A stretch of DNA of 64,000 nt from Cedecea lapagei (GTDB lineage: Bacteria; Pseudomonadota; Gammaproteobacteria; Enterobacterales; Enterobacteriaceae). Numbering within the stretch: position 1 is the stretch's first letter; each line of letters opens with the position of its first letter. The notes under the pieces were generated by a model. It did no database searches, had not been told where the DNA came from, and worked only from the letters and a program-made list of their open reading frames with translations. Both the position numbers and the translations under genes were made by a program. The stretch is from NCBI RefSeq assembly GCF_900635955.1, contig NZ_LR134201.1:3534001-3598000 (forward strand), in the 5' to 3' direction. Positions 45,327 to 54,599 of the stretch are shown here, piece by piece.

Positions 45327-46946
45327 TTATGCAGACGGCGGCCTGAGCACGCTGTCTGCTACCACTTTCCCTGACTCCAGCTTAATCAGCCTGTCCGCCA
45401 GCGGGAAATAGCGGTCATCGTGGGTAATCGCCAGCACCGTTTTGCCCTCTGCTTTTAGCATCGGCAGCAGCACCTTGTAGAACACCTCTTTAAAACCGGG
45501 ATCCTGGTCCGCCGCCCACTCATCAAAGAGATAAAAAGGCCGGTTCTCCAGCCACGCCTGAAGCAGCGCCAGCCGCTTCCGCTGCCCCTGAGAAAGCGCC
45601 GTTGTCGAGAAACGTCCGTTACGGAAAGCTACTTTGCGATCGAGCTTAAGCAGGTGCAGCAGCTTTTCAACATGATCCGCCGTGCGCTCATGTACGTTGT
45701 CCACGTCATCAAACAGGAAGAAATCATTGAACACTACGGCAAAGTGCTGGCGGTAAATTTCGCGCTGCACAGGCGTGACCAGCTCGCCGTTAAGCCTGAT
45801 TTCACCGCTGTCCGGCGGGTAGAGGCCTACCAGCAGATTGGCAAGCGTGGTTTTCCCGCTGCCGTTGCCGCCCACCAGAAAAACCAGCTCGCCCTGGGTG
45901 AAACGAAGATTGAGCGGCCCGAGGGTAAAGCGTTCCTCCTCTTCGCCCTGATACTCATAGCGAATGTCCGTCAGCGCAAGGCTGTCGAACCGGGGGAGAT
46001 CTTTCAGCGGCAGCAGCTTTTCCTGCGGCAGATCGGCTTTCAGCTGGGCGATCCGCTGGAGCGCAATGCGGGCGCTGGTCAGCGTTGGTAAGGCCGAGAG
46101 AACGCCCTCCACCGGCACAATCATGTAGAGAAAAATCATGGTGTATCCGGTCATCACCGCCGTACTGAGCGCCAGAGATCCCCTCAGCCAGTAGAGCACA
46201 GCGCCGATAAAAGCGAAAAACAGCACGCTCCCCCAGCTTTTCGCCAGGCCATAAAACACATAGCCTCGGGTACGCTCGACGCGAACCGATTCAATATTTT
46301 CGCTGAGCGGCCCCTCGACAAAATGCCGCCTGCGGGAGGGATTAAGACGAAACTCGCGTCCACCGTCGAACAGTTTTTTACACTGGGCAATCAGCTTATC
46401 CTCCCGCTGCCGCGAGCTACGCAGCAGCCCCAGCGCTTTGCCATGGGCGGCGCGATAGCCCATGGCACCAAGACCGAGTACCAGCAGCGCCAGCAGTAAA
46501 ACCTGCCACGACAGCGTGCCGAGATAGATAAGGCAGCCGACAATCGCCGCCCCATAGATAAGCAGCCCCGGCAGGCTGACGAAAAAGACCACCAGCGTGT
46601 CGAGATCCTGCGTCAGTATTGAGACGGCCTTTGCCATCCCCGTCTTTTCCAGCTGCGCCCAGGCGGTTTCGCTGACGTGATTGAGCACGTCTTTACGCAG
46701 CGTCGCCTTCACTTTTTGCCCCAGCCACATAAACAGCGTTTCAGCCAGCACGCGAGCGCTGAGCATGAGCGCCGCCAGAAGAACAAACTTCAGCGCCATG
46801 TGACTCAGCCCATCGGGAGGCAGCGTCAGGCTATGATTGATGACCGCCAGCAGCGAGGCATTGCTTAACCCGCTGACCACGCTGGCAAGCGCCGCCAGCG
46901 CCAGCCAGCCGCCCACCAGGCGAAACAGCATAATGATCAGAGACAT
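45327..46946 (-). CDS. cyclic-peptide-export type ABC transporter (PvdE/SyrD/YojI family)
   Basis: This 539-residue half-transporter has six transmembrane segments (about 1-290) fused to an ATPase domain with Walker A GGNGSGKTT (359-367), signature LSQGQRKRL and Walker B FYLFDEWAADQDP. The DEWAADQDP form is typical of the PvdE/YojI group, which moves siderophore precursors or cyclic peptides across the inner membrane. It is the last gene of a minus-strand run with a TonB receptor, a FhuD-type and a FhuB-type protein. A role in xenosiderophore handling or intermediate export is inferred from that context. Confidence 0.85.
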   Translation of the reverse strand: MSLIIMLFRLVGGWLALAALASVVSGLSNASLLAVINHSLTLPPDGLSHMALKFVLLAALMLSARVLAETLFMWLGQKVKATLRKDVLNHVSETAWAQLEKTGMAKAVSILTQDLDTLVVFFVSLPGLLIYGAAIVGCLIYLGTLSWQVLLLALLVLGLGAMGYRAAHGKALGLLRSSRQREDKLIAQCKKLFDGGREFRLNPSRRRHFVEGPLSENIESVRVERTRGYVFYGLAKSWGSVLFFAFIGAVLYWLRGSLALSTAVMTGYTMIFLYMIVPVEGVLSALPTLTSARIALQRIAQLKADLPQEKLLPLKDLPRFDSLALTDIRYEYQGEEEERFTLGPLNLRFTQGELVFLVGGNGSGKTTLANLLVGLYPPDSGEIRLNGELVTPVQREIYRQHFAVVFNDFFLFDDVDNVHERTADHVEKLLHLLKLDRKVAFRNGRFSTTALSQGQRKRLALLQAWLENRPFYLFDEWAADQDPGFKEVFYKVLLPMLKAEGKTVLAITHDDRYFPLADRLIKLESGKVVADSVLRPPSA

Positions 46947-46979
46947 TGTTGCTTCCTTTTCGACATTACTCCGCCGGCG

Positions 46980-48977
46980 CTATTGTTGATGTGTATGCGC
47001 CCGGCTACGAATCAGCGGCCATACCAGCAGGGGTACGCCGACCAGCGACGCCACCAGCCCCACGGGCAGCTGACGCGGATACAGAAAATTGCGGCCCATC
47101 CAGTCTGCCAGCACCATGATCAGCGCGGACAGCAGCGCGGCGGTGAAGAGCTGCGCCATCGGCTTTTTTGCTCCCGCTTTACGCGCCAGATGCGGCCCCA
47201 GTAACCCGACAAACGACACCGGCCCGACGATCAGCGTGGCAAGCCCGGTCATCAGGGCAGCCAGCGCCAGCACGCTTATTCTCGCCCGCGTAACGTTAAC
47301 GCCAAGCGAGCCGCTTAGCTGGCCGAGCGGTAACAGCAGCAGCCAGCGTTTACAGAGCGGGGAAGCGGCGAGCAGCGCCAGCATGGCGATGAACACGCCA
47401 ATGGCGATGCCGTTATTCACGTAGTAGGTGCTGCCGGTCATCAGCTGCAGCAGCATCGAACTGGCCTGCCGGTTATTCAGCATCACGATGCTGGCTATGG
47501 CCTGGAACAGCGCGTTTAGCGCCAGGCCGTTCAGCAGCACCCGCTGCGGATTAAAAGCGCTCTGGCGACTGCTCCACAGCGTTACCAGCAGGCTGATTAA
47601 CGCCCCTGCCGCGCTGCTGAGGATCAGCAATCCCGTTCCTCCGGTTGGGAACAGCAGCAGAAAGGCCGTCACGCCCATGGCCGCGCCGCCGCCGATGCCG
47701 AGGATCTCCGGGCTTGCCAGCGGGTTACCGCTGACGCGCTGCATCAATACGCCCGCCGCGGCCAGCAACGCTCCGGCGCTTAACGCAGCCAGCAGACGCG
47801 GCAGCCTCATTGGCAGCAGAGCGTGCTGCTCTGCAAACGTCGTCCAGTGCCAGCCGTAAAGCCCCTTTCCGACAAACAGCGACAGCACGATAGCCACAAG
47901 CAGCAGCGCAAAAGCAATGCCCGTCGGAAAGCGCACGCCCCCCGCCTCGCCTTCCCAGGACGAAGGCGTCGTCTCCAGCACCTGATGCCGCGCCTTGCCC
48001 GCCAGCAGGATCAGCAGCGGCCCGCCGGTCAGGGCAGTTAACATCCCCACCGGCAGCAGCTGCCCGTCCAGCAGCGTAATGCGGCTGAGGCAAAGATCGG
48101 TGAACCACAGCAATCCGGCGCCGATAAACAGCGAATGGCAGAGCATTTGCCGCGTGGTGCGTGCCCCGCCTAAGCGCGCCAGATGCGGGGCGGCCAGGCC
48201 GATAAAACCAATCACGCCAACGCTGTTAATGATTAAGGCGCTCATCACCAACGCCAGCCCCATCGCCGCCGAGCGGATCAGCAGCGGAGAAGCCCCTAAG
48301 CTGCTCACCATCGCCTCCGGCAGCCTGAGTAACGCCAGCGAACGTAACAGCAGCAGCAGGGCCAGAAAACAGAGCCCCAGCCAGGGCAGGATCGCCGTCA
48401 CGCCGCCCCAGTCCTGTTGAGCCAGCGAGCCGCCGCCCCACATCAGCACCGAAAGAAGAAAACGGTCGTTGATCACCGCCATGATCATGGTCAGCGAGCC
48501 GCACCAAAGATTGACCAGCATCCCCGCCTGAATCATCACCAGCGGCGACAGGCGCTGCCGCCAGGAAAGCAGCAGAACCAGCAGCAGAGCAACAACTTCA
48601 CCGGCAATCACCACGCCGGTTCGCGCCGTTAGCAGCGTCGCCGGGAACCACATCGAAGCCACGCCCAAAGCCAGCGTTGCGCCGGAGGTCATGCCGAGGG
48701 TAATGGGCTCCGCCAGCGGATTTCGCAGCGCCCGCTGCATCAGCCAGCCGCAAAGCGCCAGCACCGCGCCGCCGAGCCCGGCCATCACCTGACGAGGGAA
48801 CCACATGGAATGCAGGATCACCGCCTGCGCATCCGGCATCTGCACGCTGAACAGCACGCTCAGGCCGTGAACAAGACCGCCGTAGTGGGCAACGTTTTGC
48901 AGCGCCATAGCCAGGCTGGCGCCCCAAAGGGCGGTAATCAGCAGCCAGCAGGCCGTCGTTTTTCCCGTCTCAGCCAT
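46980..48977 (-). CDS. double-length FhuB-type ferric siderophore permease
   Basis: This 665-residue inner-membrane permease is made of two fused FecCD/BtuC-like halves (about 1-330 and 345-660). Each carries the GLAAPHLAR or GLLGPHLAR coupling-loop motif and NPLAEPITLG or NPLASPEILG. This fused form is typical of FhuB for hydroxamates. Its start overlaps the end of the binding-protein gene by 8 bp. Oddly, no FhuC-type ATPase is encoded in the locus. It may borrow one from fhuACDB or another siderophore system. Confidence 0.9.
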   Translation of the reverse strand: MAETGKTTACWLLITALWGASLAMALQNVAHYGGLVHGLSVLFSVQMPDAQAVILHSMWFPRQVMAGLGGAVLALCGWLMQRALRNPLAEPITLGMTSGATLALGVASMWFPATLLTARTGVVIAGEVVALLLVLLLSWRQRLSPLVMIQAGMLVNLWCGSLTMIMAVINDRFLLSVLMWGGGSLAQQDWGGVTAILPWLGLCFLALLLLLRSLALLRLPEAMVSSLGASPLLIRSAAMGLALVMSALIINSVGVIGFIGLAAPHLARLGGARTTRQMLCHSLFIGAGLLWFTDLCLSRITLLDGQLLPVGMLTALTGGPLLILLAGKARHQVLETTPSSWEGEAGGVRFPTGIAFALLLVAIVLSLFVGKGLYGWHWTTFAEQHALLPMRLPRLLAALSAGALLAAAGVLMQRVSGNPLASPEILGIGGGAAMGVTAFLLLFPTGGTGLLILSSAAGALISLLVTLWSSRQSAFNPQRVLLNGLALNALFQAIASIVMLNNRQASSMLLQLMTGSTYYVNNGIAIGVFIAMLALLAASPLCKRWLLLLPLGQLSGSLGVNVTRARISVLALAALMTGLATLIVGPVSFVGLLGPHLARKAGAKKPMAQLFTAALLSALIMVLADWMGRNFLYPRQLPVGLVASLVGVPLLVWPLIRSRAHTHQQ

Positions 48978-49830
48978 GCAGCCATCCCGTCACAATTTGC
49001 CCCAGCGCATCGGCAATGCGCGTAGCCGTCACCAGCGCGCCGCCGGAGTTGAATTTCTCTGCCGGGAAAGCAAGCTGATGTTGTGACGTCAGCGGCAGGC
49101 GCTGCCAGAGCAGTGAATCCCGCCAGCGTTGGATCATCGGCAGTAGCCCCTCTTCAGGCAGAAGAATCAGTCCTGCATCCTCTGCGCCAATGCGCGTTAA
49201 CTCGACCATCGCTTCCCCTTGGGTATTCACCCCGCCACGCCAGGCATTGCTGAAACCACAGCGGGCCAGCACGTCGCCGGCAAGGCTGCCCTTGCCGTAC
49301 AGCCGCATATGCAACGCATCTACCGGCGTGGCGAGCAGCAGCGGGCGGTGGAAGGCCGCAGCCGTTTCTCCGGCTCTTTGCGCTGCCTGTTCAAACGCGG
49401 CCAGCACGGCGAGCGCCTGGGTTTCACGATGCAGCACGGCGGCAAGCTTATCGAGGGAGATTCGCCATTCAGCGAGGCTACCGGTTGGCAGGGTAAGCGT
49501 TGGCGCGATTCGCTCCAGCTGGGGCTTGAGCAGCGCGTGGCCTGGGGTAATGACAATAAGATCGGGCTGCAGCGCAGACAGCGTTTCGAGGTTCGGCTGA
49601 AACAGCAGGCCAATATCCACCACGCTTGCGGGCAGCTCCGGCGTGCCAATCAGCTTGCGGTACCAGTCGGGAGCGGAAACCGACTGCGGGGTAACGCCGA
49701 GCGCCAGAATCAGCTCGGTCAGCCCCCAGTCAAGCACCGCCAGGCGCCGGGGAGGCCCGGAAGAGGCACCGGCTACCCCGATAAACGGGGCGGCCAGCGC
49801 AAAGGTCAGAAAACGCCTACGTGAGAGCAT
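48970..49830 (-). CDS. FhuD-type iron-siderophore binding protein
   Basis: This 286-residue periplasmic binding protein begins MLSRRRFLTFALAAPFIG, a twin-arginine (Tat) signal as in FhuD. The mature part has the class III fold pattern: LDWGLTELILALGV, PDLIVITPGHALL, a long linker helix and a C-terminal lobe with GVNTQGEAMVELTRI. It lies 4 bp downstream of the receptor gene and overlaps the permease gene, so all three are one operon. Confidence 0.88.
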   Translation of the reverse strand: MLSRRRFLTFALAAPFIGVAGASSGPPRRLAVLDWGLTELILALGVTPQSVSAPDWYRKLIGTPELPASVVDIGLLFQPNLETLSALQPDLIVITPGHALLKPQLERIAPTLTLPTGSLAEWRISLDKLAAVLHRETQALAVLAAFEQAAQRAGETAAAFHRPLLLATPVDALHMRLYGKGSLAGDVLARCGFSNAWRGGVNTQGEAMVELTRIGAEDAGLILLPEEGLLPMIQRWRDSLLWQRLPLTSQHQLAFPAEKFNSGGALVTATRIADALGQIVTGWLHG

Positions 49831-49834
49831 CCGC

Positions 49835-51967
49835 TTACCACTGATAGCTTAACGTTGCCACGTACTGACGCTTAACCGCGAACTCACAGCCGTTGTTCTG
49901 GCAGGCGGCAAGGTAGGTTTTGTTCGTCAGGTTGGCGGCGTTAAGCGCGAGCTGCCACTGGCGATACTGCCAGCCGATGCGAGCGTCATAGACCGTGGCC
50001 CCCGGCACCTGCAGCGAGTTGTCGGTCGTCGCGTAGCCTGGGCCGACGTAACGCACGCCGCCGCCAAGGGAGAAGCCGTCCAGCGGGCCGCTAAAGGCAT
50101 ACTGGCTCCACAGTTTGGCCAGGTTGCGTGAAATTCCCGTCGGGTGCTTGCCTTCGCTGCCGTCGTTCGCCTTCAGCACTTCCGGATCGGTCAGCGAGTA
50201 GGACGCAAGGATCTGCCAGGCTGGGGTGACGTTAACTTTGCCCTCCAGCTCGATCCCACGGGAGCGGATCTCGCCGGTCTGCACGCTGTAGTTCACATGA
50301 TCGGGATCCGGCGTCGCCACGTTGCTCTGGCGTAAATCGAACAGCGCAAGGGTAAACAACGCGTCCATCCCGACCGGATCGTATTTCAGTCCGACTTCGG
50401 TCTGCTTGCCTTTGGTTGGCTTAAACGCGTTGCCGTTAAAGTCGGTTCCGGCGCTCGGCACGAACGAGGTCGAATAGCTGATGTACGGGGCAATACCGTT
50501 ATCAAAGTGGTACAGCAGCCACGCGCGACCGGTGGTCGCATAGTCGTTACGGGTCTGATGGGTACCGTTCAGCAGGTTGGTGGCTTTGGTTTGTGCGCTG
50601 TCGTAGCGTCCTGCCAGACTCATCACCCAGTTGTCCAGCGCCAGCTGATCCTGCAGGTAAAGCCCCGTTTGGTCCATCGTCGAATGGCTGTTGCTGGTGA
50701 ACGCAGGGATTTCAACCGGCGTGCTGTAGTCCGGGTTGAGGTAGTTCAGCGGCGAAGCGTCGCCGTAGCCCGCCTGACTGCGCACCGAAGAGTGCATCAC
50801 ATCCACGCCAAGCAGCGCGGTGTGCGACACCGGGCCGGTATCGAAGCGGAATTCAGCCTGGTTATCCGCGGCAAAGTTACTCATCGTCTCGGTGAGGTTC
50901 ATGGAGTAGCGGTTAACCAGCGGCTGGGTTGGGTAGGTGCCGAAGGGGTACACCATGCGGTAGTCGGCGCTGCTGCTGATATAGCGTACGTTCTGGCGCA
51001 GCGTGACGTTGTCGCTCAGCTCGGTGCGGAACTGGTAGCCAATGCTGCCCTGCCTACGGGTATAGGAATCAAAGCCCGGCTGGCCGCCGTAAAAATGAGT
51101 GCCAATGTTACCGTTCGGGTTGTTCACCAGCGTGCCCTTCACCGGCAGCATATTGTAGAAACCGGTATCGGGATCCTGGCGCAGCTGTGCCAGCAGCGTC
51201 AGGCTGGTGCGCTCATTAGGCTGCCAGGTCAAGGACGGAGCAATATCGTAGTGCTGATAGCGGGTGTGATCGACCTGCGTTTTGGTGTCGAAGAAGGTAC
51301 CCGCCACGCGGCCGAGCCACTCTTTGCTGTCGGTCAGCGGGCCGGTCACGTCGAAGCCGGTGCCGAACTGACTGTTATTCCCGGCGCTCACATAGACCTG
51401 GCCGCCGGGCTGAGCCTGCGGCGTTTTGCTGACCAGATTGACCACGCCGCCTGGATTTGCCTGGCCGTAGAGCACCGAAGCAGGCCCTTTCACCACCTCA
51501 ATGCGGGAAAGCAGGAACGGGTCCCAGGCAGGTCGGCTCCACCAGGCTTCGCGCGGCAGACGCAGGCCGTCCAGATATTCGTCAGCCTCAAAGCCGCGAA
51601 CCATGATGGTATCAAAGCGGGTATCCGGCCCGGCATTTTCCGAAGAAACCCCCGCGACGTAGCGCAGCGTCTGCGGAATATTTTTTGCCGCCATGGCCGC
51701 CATTTGCGCCTGAGTCACCACCGAAATGCTCTGCGGCGTGCGGCTTATCAGCGAGCTGGATTTGGTGCCCGCCGCCGCCTCATGCGCCACCACGTTAGTT
51801 TCATCTTCCTGCCCGGAAGAAGCAGGGGCCGTTGCCGTGACAACCATCGTGCTCTCCTTCGCGGCAGATTTGTCTGCCGCCTGGGCAAAGCCCGCGCATG
51901 CCGCAAAGACTGCACAACTCAACGCCTTCAACGGCATATTCCCGTTTACCCATCCGCCCTGTTTCAT
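49835..51967 (-). CDS. TonB-dependent siderophore receptor (FhuA/FoxA class)
   Basis: This outer-membrane receptor is 710 residues from the ATG at 51967. It has a signal peptide ending GFAQA-AD, a TonB box near residues 40-47 (ESTMVVTA), a plug domain (about 65-195) with RTPQSISVVTQ and GPASVLYGQANPGGVVNLV, and a 22-strand barrel ending in an aromatic residue (VATLSYQW). An alternative start at MPLKALSCAVF is possible. The hydroxamate type is inferred from the FhuB/FhuD neighbours. A Fur-like box lies upstream. Confidence 0.9.
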   Translation of the reverse strand: MKQGGWVNGNMPLKALSCAVFAACAGFAQAADKSAAKESTMVVTATAPASSGQEDETNVVAHEAAAGTKSSSLISRTPQSISVVTQAQMAAMAAKNIPQTLRYVAGVSSENAGPDTRFDTIMVRGFEADEYLDGLRLPREAWWSRPAWDPFLLSRIEVVKGPASVLYGQANPGGVVNLVSKTPQAQPGGQVYVSAGNNSQFGTGFDVTGPLTDSKEWLGRVAGTFFDTKTQVDHTRYQHYDIAPSLTWQPNERTSLTLLAQLRQDPDTGFYNMLPVKGTLVNNPNGNIGTHFYGGQPGFDSYTRRQGSIGYQFRTELSDNVTLRQNVRYISSSADYRMVYPFGTYPTQPLVNRYSMNLTETMSNFAADNQAEFRFDTGPVSHTALLGVDVMHSSVRSQAGYGDASPLNYLNPDYSTPVEIPAFTSNSHSTMDQTGLYLQDQLALDNWVMSLAGRYDSAQTKATNLLNGTHQTRNDYATTGRAWLLYHFDNGIAPYISYSTSFVPSAGTDFNGNAFKPTKGKQTEVGLKYDPVGMDALFTLALFDLRQSNVATPDPDHVNYSVQTGEIRSRGIELEGKVNVTPAWQILASYSLTDPEVLKANDGSEGKHPTGISRNLAKLWSQYAFSGPLDGFSLGGGVRYVGPGYATTDNSLQVPGATVYDARIGWQYRQWQLALNAANLTNKTYLAACQNNGCEFAVKRQYVATLSYQW

Positions 51968-51997
51968 ATCGACCGTATCATGTTATAAGAAGAGGAT

Positions 51998-52016
51998 CGA
52001 AATGATAATTATTCAC
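51998..52016. promoter_or_regulatory. Fur-like box between the receptor and AraC genes
   Basis: ATGATAAT with flanks (51998-52016) matches 13 of 19 positions of the Fur consensus GATAATGATAATCATTATC. It is 30 bp upstream of the receptor start and in the right place for iron repression. Confidence 0.6.
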
Positions 52017-52147
52017 CTTTAAAAGAGAAGAGCACCCGTGGCAGAATAGCGCGACATGGGGGAGAGATATCGCAAAACGGACAGAGATTGTCTTAACGCG
52101 CTACTGCGCCATGAAATGGCGAGAATCGGACGAACGGCAGGCAACAG

Positions 52148-52912
52148 ATGATCAAGCACTCCACACAGCAGGGGCCGCAGGAAGCGTTTCTGGAAGTACG
52201 AGAACTCCATTATAGCTCAGGAAGCCAGGAACCTTTTCACGCCCACGAGCAGGGCCAGCTGATTTATCCGGTCAGCGGCGTGGCGAAGATCCGCAGCGAG
52301 CAAAACGTCTGGGTTGTAGCGCCCGGCCACGCGCTATGGCTGCCAGGGCGCCTGCCGCACGGCTTAGAGGCTATCGGCAAAGTGGTGACCCACAACCTGT
52401 ACATGACGCCCGCGGCCTCCGCGGCATTTAGCCGTCACAGCCGCAGCCTGGCCGTCACGCCGCTGTTTCAGTCCCTGACGGTGGCAGGGCTGGAAAACCC
52501 CGCCGATAGCCGTCGCCTCTCGCTGCTGCATGACCTGCTGCACAACGAACTGCTGCGCCTGCAGGAGGTCGCTCTGTGCCATATCACCCTGCCCCAGGAC
52601 CGGCGTATACGTCAGCTTTGCGATGCGCTGTGCAGCGACCTCTCCCAGCGGGAAACGCTCGCCTGGTGGGGCAAACAGGTTGGCGCGAGCGAAAGAACCC
52701 TGGCGCGGCTGTTCAGGGAAGAAACACAGCTCAGCTTTACCGAATGGCGGCAGCAGATGCACCTGGTGGAAGCCGTCTGCCATCTTGCTCGCGGCACCAC
52801 CATCCGCAATCTCTCCAGCACGCTGGGGTACGCCAGCAGCAGCGCTTTCATCGCTATGTTCCGGAAAAAGCTGGGCGTTTCTCCGCAGAGGTATATTGGC
52901 CGCTATCTCTGA
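52148..52912 (+). CDS. AraC-family regulator with cupin domain
   Basis: This 254-residue regulator has an N-terminal cupin (about 20-95, HAHEQGQLIYPVSGVAKI and LPGRLPHGLEA) and a C-terminal AraC double helix-turn-helix (about 155-254, GASERTLARLFREETQLSFTEW in part and LGYASSSAFIAMFRKKLGVSPQRY). It is divergent from the siderophore receptor operon, which is the probable target. Whether it senses the siderophore, as some AraC regulators do, is inference. Its stop is followed by a hairpin (GAGACGG/CCGTCTC) before dcuS. Confidence 0.88.
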   Translation: MIKHSTQQGPQEAFLEVRELHYSSGSQEPFHAHEQGQLIYPVSGVAKIRSEQNVWVVAPGHALWLPGRLPHGLEAIGKVVTHNLYMTPAASAAFSRHSRSLAVTPLFQSLTVAGLENPADSRRLSLLHDLLHNELLRLQEVALCHITLPQDRRIRQLCDALCSDLSQRETLAWWGKQVGASERTLARLFREETQLSFTEWRQQMHLVEAVCHLARGTTIRNLSSTLGYASSSAFIAMFRKKLGVSPQRYIGRYL

Positions 52913-52934
52913 GACGGCTTTTACAATCCGTCTC
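52911..52934 (+). terminator. hairpin after the AraC gene
   Basis: GAGACGG and CCGTCTC pair around a 10-nt loop directly after the stop codon. There is no T-run, so termination is uncertain and read-through into dcuS is possible. Confidence 0.4.
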
Positions 52935-52976
52935 CATCGGCGATAATCAGCGTTTGCGTCCCGTATCGGAACAATC

Positions 52977-54599
52977 ATGAGCGACACCAAGCCCCCGCAA
53001 ACGACGGCAAAACGCCCGATGAAACTCAGCACCTCGGTGACGTTGATGCTGTGCGCCGTTATCGGCTCAGTGTTGCTCGTCGTTTATGCGCTGTACTTTA
53101 TTCAGATAAGCAATGCCACCCGCAGCGGCCTGAAGGACACCGCGCTGGCGGTGGCCAGGACCCTGGCCGACGATCCGACAATAAAATACGGCCTGACTCA
53201 GTCCCACGACAAAGACATCATTCCGCCGGTGGCAACACGGGTGCAGGAACGTAACGACCTGCTGTTCGTGGTGGTGACCGACATGAACGGCATCCGCTTT
53301 TCACACCCCAAACCCGGCAATATTGGCTCCCACTTTATCGGCGACGACATTTTTCCGGCGCTGGAGGGCAAAGAGAACGTCTCGATAAACCACGGCGTGC
53401 TGGCGGAGGCGCTGCGCGTCTTTACGCCGGTGTATAACGGGCAGCATAAACAGATTGGCGTGGTGGCCATCGGTATTTCGCTCAGCAAAGTGGACGAGCA
53501 GATAAGCAAAAGCCGCTGGAGCGTGCTGTGGACGGTGTTGTTCAGCGCCCTGTTCGGCTCACTCGGCACCTGGGTGCTGGTGCGCGTGCTTAAACGCATT
53601 CTGTTCGGCTTTGAGCCCTACGAAATCTCCGCGTTGTTCGAGCAGCGGCAGGCGATGCTTCAGTCCGTCAAAGAGGGCATTATCGCCGTCGATCGCGAAG
53701 GCCGGGTGACGCTGATCAACCACGCGGCGCGCAAGCTGCTGCTCTCTCCTGACGATTTCCGCCTCGGCAAAACCGTGCCGCCGGGGCCGCTGGTGGCGAC
53801 GCTGTGCGAAGTCCTTCATACCGGCACCCCGATTCAGGATCGGCAAATCATCAGCTATGGCCGCCTGGTCTTGTGTAATGCGGTGCCAATTCGTATAAAT
53901 AACCAGGTGATCGGCGCCATCAGCACCTTCCGCGACAAGACTGAAATCAACTTGTTGACCCAGCGTGTAGACGGCATGGTGAATTATGTCGACGCGCTGC
54001 GCGAGCGCTCACACGAGTTTATGAACAAGCTGCACGTCATTCTTGGCCTGCTACAGCTTAAGCATTACGACAAGCTTGAAGAGTACATTCTGCAAACCGC
54101 CAGCAATTACCAGACGGAAATTGGCACGCTGCAGAGCAAAATTAAGTCGCCGGTAATCGCCGGATTCCTGATTGGCAAGATTAACCGTGCGCGCGAAGCG
54201 GGCCATCATCTGGCGCTTGCCGAGGAGTGCCAACTGCCGGACAACCCGAATGAGCTTCAGGTCATGGCGCTGATTACCGCGCTGGGCAACCTGATTGAAA
54301 ACGCGCTGGATGCGATGAACGGCCAGCCTGACGGCGAAGTCGGCGTCCTGCTGCACTACCAGAACGGCGTGCTGAGCGTTGAAGTTAGCGACGACGGGCC
54401 GGGCATCGAGCCGGACCATATTCAGTCTATTTTTGATAAAGGCTACTCCACCAAAGGCGAGCAGCGTGGCGTAGGCCTGTTCCTCGCCAGGCAGCAGCTT
54501 GAGCGCCTTGGCGGCAGTATTCAGGTGGAGTCAGAACCCGGCGTCTTCACCCAATTCTTTGTGCAGTTACCCTGGGATAGTGAAAGGAACAACGCGTGA
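52977..54599 (+). CDS. dcuS: C4-dicarboxylate sensor histidine kinase DcuS
   Basis: DcuS senses fumarate, succinate, malate and citrate in the periplasm and phosphorylates DcuR. The 540-residue product has a transmembrane helix at about 20-42, a periplasmic PAS domain with ligand residues R107, H110, R147 and F149 at the same numbers as in E. coli DcuS, a second helix at about 182-202, a cytoplasmic PAS (about 222-325) and a kinase core with the phosphoacceptor His in LRERSHEFMNKLHVILGLL (H346) and SDDGPGIEPD. The stop overlaps dcuR by 4 bp. E. coli DcuS is 543 residues. A second dcuSR elsewhere in the genome cannot be excluded. Confidence 0.95.
   Translation: MSDTKPPQTTAKRPMKLSTSVTLMLCAVIGSVLLVVYALYFIQISNATRSGLKDTALAVARTLADDPTIKYGLTQSHDKDIIPPVATRVQERNDLLFVVVTDMNGIRFSHPKPGNIGSHFIGDDIFPALEGKENVSINHGVLAEALRVFTPVYNGQHKQIGVVAIGISLSKVDEQISKSRWSVLWTVLFSALFGSLGTWVLVRVLKRILFGFEPYEISALFEQRQAMLQSVKEGIIAVDREGRVTLINHAARKLLLSPDDFRLGKTVPPGPLVATLCEVLHTGTPIQDRQIISYGRLVLCNAVPIRINNQVIGAISTFRDKTEINLLTQRVDGMVNYVDALRERSHEFMNKLHVILGLLQLKHYDKLEEYILQTASNYQTEIGTLQSKIKSPVIAGFLIGKINRAREAGHHLALAEECQLPDNPNELQVMALITALGNLIENALDAMNGQPDGEVGVLLHYQNGVLSVEVSDDGPGIEPDHIQSIFDKGYSTKGEQRGVGLFLARQQLERLGGSIQVESEPGVFTQFFVQLPWDSERNNA

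Noticed and set aside
50507..51988. 493-codon plus-strand ORF opposite the TonB receptor
   Set aside because: It has no recognisable domain and covers a receptor whose own frame shows clear plug and barrel motifs.
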